Shown piece by piece: positions 14,993-17,199 of a stretch of DNA of 17,199 nt. Position 1 is the stretch's first letter. Every line of letters begins with the position of its first letter. Source of the stretch: Oscillospiraceae bacterium (GTDB lineage: Bacteria; Bacillota; Clostridia; Oscillospirales; Ruminococcaceae). The DNA lies in NCBI GenBank assembly GCA_029005335.1, contig JAQXFT010000175.1:1-17199 (forward strand), given 5' to 3'. Position numbers and translations under genes: made by a program. Below the pieces are notes generated by a model. It did not search any database and had not been told where the DNA came from. It was given only the letters and a program-made list of their open reading frames with translations.

Positions 14993-16087
14993 ATGAAACT
15001 TGGTATGGTTGGTCTGCCGAATGTCGGCAAAAGTACACTTTTCAATGCTCTTACAAATGCAGGTGCGGAGTCTGCAAATTATCCGTTCTGCACTATCGAA
15101 AAGAATGTGGGAATAGTATCTGTTCCCGATGAACGTCTTGATGCTCTTGCAAAGATGTATGAACCTGATAAATTTACTCCGGCAATGCTTGAATTTGTTG
15201 ATATTGCCGGACTTGTCAGGGGAGCTTCAAAGGGTGAGGGGCTTGGTAACAAATTCCTTGCGGATATACGTGAGGTTGATGCTATTGTACACGTTGTACG
15301 CTGTTTTGAAGATGAAAATATCACTCACGTTGACGGAAGCATAAATCCGGCAAGAGATATTGAAACTATAAATCTGGAGCTTATTTTCTCTGATATTGAA
15401 ATGCTGGAACGCCGTATCGACCGTGCAAAAAAGGCTTCAAAGGGCGATAAGAAATATCTTGCGGAAGTGGATTTTCTGGAACGTCTGAAAGAATTTCTTG
15501 AAAATGGAAAATCCGCCAGAGCATTTGATTTTACAGATGATGAACGTGAGATGTTAAAATCCACTCCGCTTTTATCTGCAAAGCCTGTAATTTATGCCGC
15601 AAATCTCAGTGAGAACGATTTCAGAAACAATATTGAAACCAACGAAAATTATCAGACAGTCAGGAAAATTGCTGATGAGGAAAAATCCGCCGTACTTCCG
15701 ATATGTGCAGAGATTGAAGCAGAAATAGCTGATATGGAAGATGAGGATAAGGAAATGTTCCTGAATGATTTGGGTCTTGAAGTTTCCGGACTTAACAGAA
15801 TTATAAAAGAAGGTTACAGCCTTCTCGGACTTATTTCATATCTTACAGCAGGAAAGCCGGAAGTTCGTGCATGGACTATAAAAAAAGGTACAAAAGCTCC
15901 GCAGGCTGCCGGAAAAATTCATACCGATTTTGAAAAAGGCTTTATCCGTGCGGAAGTCGTATCCTTTGACGATTTAATGAAATGCGGTTCAATGGCATCA
16001 GCTAAGGAAAAAGGTCTCGTAAGACTTGAGGGCAAGGATTACGTTATGAATGACGGCGATATAGTTCTTTTCAGGTTCAATGTATAA
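14993..16087 (+). CDS. ychF: Ribosome-associated ATPase YchF (Obg family)
   Basis: This 364-residue protein has the full family length of the universally conserved P-loop NTPase YchF (OLA1 in eukaryotes), which binds ribosomes and the proteasome or stress factors and prefers ATP to GTP. The P-loop is GLPNVGKST (7-15). The switch regions include DIAGLVRGASKGEGLGNKFL (70-89), with VDAIVHVVRCF after it. The usual GTP-specifying NKxD is replaced by NLSE (204-207), the YchF-type change linked to ATP use. A coiled-coil insert (about 130-175) and a C-terminal TGS domain (about 280-364) complete it. It is cytoplasmic. GAAAGG (14975-14980) is a moderate ribosome site 12 bases from the ATG. With no terminator behind the membrane-protein gene, it may be the third gene of that unit, although ychF is normally a housekeeping gene and may also have its own promoter. 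Confidence 0.96.
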   Translation: MKLGMVGLPNVGKSTLFNALTNAGAESANYPFCTIEKNVGIVSVPDERLDALAKMYEPDKFTPAMLEFVDIAGLVRGASKGEGLGNKFLADIREVDAIVHVVRCFEDENITHVDGSINPARDIETINLELIFSDIEMLERRIDRAKKASKGDKKYLAEVDFLERLKEFLENGKSARAFDFTDDEREMLKSTPLLSAKPVIYAANLSENDFRNNIETNENYQTVRKIADEEKSAVLPICAEIEAEIADMEDEDKEMFLNDLGLEVSGLNRIIKEGYSLLGLISYLTAGKPEVRAWTIKKGTKAPQAAGKIHTDFEKGFIRAEVVSFDDLMKCGSMASAKEKGLVRLEGKDYVMNDGDIVLFRFNV

Positions 16088-16120
16088 TAAAAAGGGCGGA
16101 TTTTTATCCGTCCTTTTTTT
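16087..16120. terminator. Bidirectional terminator overlapping the 3' end of the CLC gene
   Basis: The stem AGGGCGGAT (16093-16101) pairs with ATCCGTCCT (16106-16114, one G-T pair) around a TTTT loop. It is followed by a T-run (to 16120) on the plus strand and preceded by AATAAAAA, the T-run for the minus strand. The TAA stop of the CLC gene is at 16104-16106 and its last codons form one arm of the stem. Confidence 0.9.
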
Positions 16121-17199
16121 CTGTCGGCTTGATTTTTGAATACATAAACTGCTGTGCAGTATATAAGCTCATATATCCCGAGAGCATAAATGATATACAG
16201 CATGCAATTGCACAGAATCCGAATCCCGAACCTCCGAAAAGTTCAACGCTCAGAATTATTGAGGCAAGCGGACAGTTTGTTACTCCGCAGAATACTGCAA
16301 CCATTCCCACGCCAGCACCTATTGAATAATCTAATCCGAGTATTCCTGCCATAAGACTTCCGAATGTTGAACCGGTAAAGAATACCGGTACAATTTCACC
16401 GCCCTTGAATCCTGCACCGAGCGTAAGTGCAGTAAACAATATTTTCATGATAAATGCCTCCGGACGTGAATCGCCTGTGAAAGCCTTTTCGATTATTTCA
16501 CCGCCTGCACCGTTATAATCAAAAGTTCCGGTTGCAAATGTGAGAACAGCTACTATAATACCGCCCGTTACTATACGCAGATTCTGATTTTTGATTTTTT
16601 TATAGAAATGTGAAGCAATCTGTGATGCTCCGCAGAATATACAGCTTACAACAGCACACAGTATTCCGAGAATTATAATTTTTCCGTAATTTAAAAGGCT
16701 GTATTCGGGAGCGTTTATAAAAAGCTCGAAATCGGTTACCTTGAAAAATTCTGCAACCTTCATAGCTGATATAGCTGATATTATACACGGGACTATTGCC
16801 GAATACTGCAAAGAGCCTACAAGACATATTTCAGCGGAAAATATAGTGGCAGTTACCGGAGTTCCGAATATTGCCGAAAAACAGGCACTCATTCCGCACA
16901 TAGTTATAATTTTCCTGTCATCGTCATCAAGCTTAAGAATACGTCCGAACTGTGAACCCATACTTCCGCCAATCTGAAGTGCAGCCCCCTCACGTCCGCT
17001 TGAGCCTCCGAGAAGATGCGTTATTACAGAGGAAATAAAAATGCATATTGTATTTTTAAATCCCATTTTTTCTCCGTCACGTGCCGAAAGAAGTACAAGA
17101 TTAGTTCCTTTGTCTTTAGGAAATCCCATAGCCTTGTAAAGCTGAACTATTGCAATTCCTCCCAAGGGCAGAAGCCATATAATCCAGCTGTGAGACTTG
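16104..17199 (-). CDS. CLC-family anion transporter, probably fluoride-type (CLC-F); 5' end outside the window
   Basis: The frame stays open to the window edge; about 11 further residues precede the Leu codon at 17163-17165, which is not a true start. Numbering from that Leu, the gating glutamate motif is GSSGREGAALQIGG (E59), followed by ACFSAIFGTPVTATIFSAE (96-114), GAGFKGGEIVPVFFTGSTFG (251-270) and CGVTNCPLASIILSVELFGG (294-313), with many hydrophobic helices throughout. These are CLC hallmarks. Three points favour the fluoride/proton antiporter branch over chloride types: GTNLVL (20-25) where classical CLCs have GSGIP and CLC-F proteins a GNNLI-like motif; FGTP before helix G; and FKGGE-P-FF in helix N. 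I recall these patterns from the family; a search is needed to settle the substrate. There is no CBS domain. It converges on ychF, sharing a terminator. Confidence 0.88.
   Translation of the reverse strand, partial: KSHSWIIWLLPLGGIAIVQLYKAMGFPKDKGTNLVLLSARDGEKMGFKNTICIFISSVITHLLGGSSGREGAALQIGGSMGSQFGRILKLDDDDRKIITMCGMSACFSAIFGTPVTATIFSAEICLVGSLQYSAIVPCIISAISAMKVAEFFKVTDFELFINAPEYSLLNYGKIIILGILCAVVSCIFCGASQIASHFYKKIKNQNLRIVTGGIIVAVLTFATGTFDYNGAGGEIIEKAFTGDSRPEAFIMKILFTALTLGAGFKGGEIVPVFFTGSTFGSLMAGILGLDYSIGAGVGMVAVFCGVTNCPLASIILSVELFGGSGFGFCAIACCISFMLSGYMSLYTAQQFMYSKIKPTEKKDG

Noticed and set aside
14514..15045. Minus-strand frames of 174 and 64 codons across the membrane protein/ychF junction
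   Set aside because: Both are antisense to strongly supported genes, with no start signals or family resemblance.

Overview
The window looks like the chromosome of a low-GC, cellulolytic Firmicute of the Ruminococcus type (R. flavefaciens / R. albus / R. champanellensis group). The main reason is three secreted proteins that end in dockerins: a GH9 cellulase, a CBM35-GH26 mannanase and a transglutaminase-like protein. AT-rich intergenic DNA, strong AGGAGG ribosome sites, Clostridia-type ECF sigma/anti-sigma genes and the short ACT-containing SerA also fit. Assignment below family level is inference.

Layout. The left edge (1-708) holds the 3' part of a coiled-coil, multi-pass membrane protein of a type I associate with mobile elements, followed by a long perfect hairpin (713-764). 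Next, on the minus strand, is an ECF sigma factor gene translationally coupled to its zinc-finger anti-sigma gene (2407 to 783). An ECF-like promoter just upstream suggests autoregulation. Beyond a rho-independent terminator lies a minus-strand gene for a secreted transglutaminase-like protein with a 21-bp-periodic Thr-rich linker and a dockerin. A small HTH regulator (4311-4553) and the serine biosynthesis operon serC-serA (4670-6946) follow on the plus strand. The operon ends in a terminator shared with the converging cellulosomal operon.

The cellulosomal operon runs leftward from 11194: CBM35-GH26-dockerin, then 13 bp, then GH9-CBM3-like-dockerin. The GH9 ribosome site starts immediately after the GH26 stop. 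Its promoter region is shared, back to back, with a rightward unit of three genes. The first is an EAL-type c-di-GMP phosphodiesterase with a degenerate GGDEF domain and an unusual C-terminal repeat domain predicted to be a beta-solenoid. The second is a polytopic membrane protein coupled by ATGA overlap. The third is the conserved ATPase gene ychF. A terminator whose stem lies inside the last codons of the converging gene separates ychF from a minus-strand CLC transporter, cut by the window end, that looks like the fluoride-exporting CLC-F subtype.

Together the genes cover plant cell-wall breakdown (mannan and cellulose), serine synthesis, membrane-stress-type regulation and c-di-GMP signalling. 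The strongest candidate for something undescribed is the EAL/beta-solenoid protein with its coupled membrane partner, encoded divergently from the cellulosome operon. A perfect palindrome, AATGCAA-N7-TTGCATT, sits between the two and overlaps the predicted -35 of the cellulosomal promoter.
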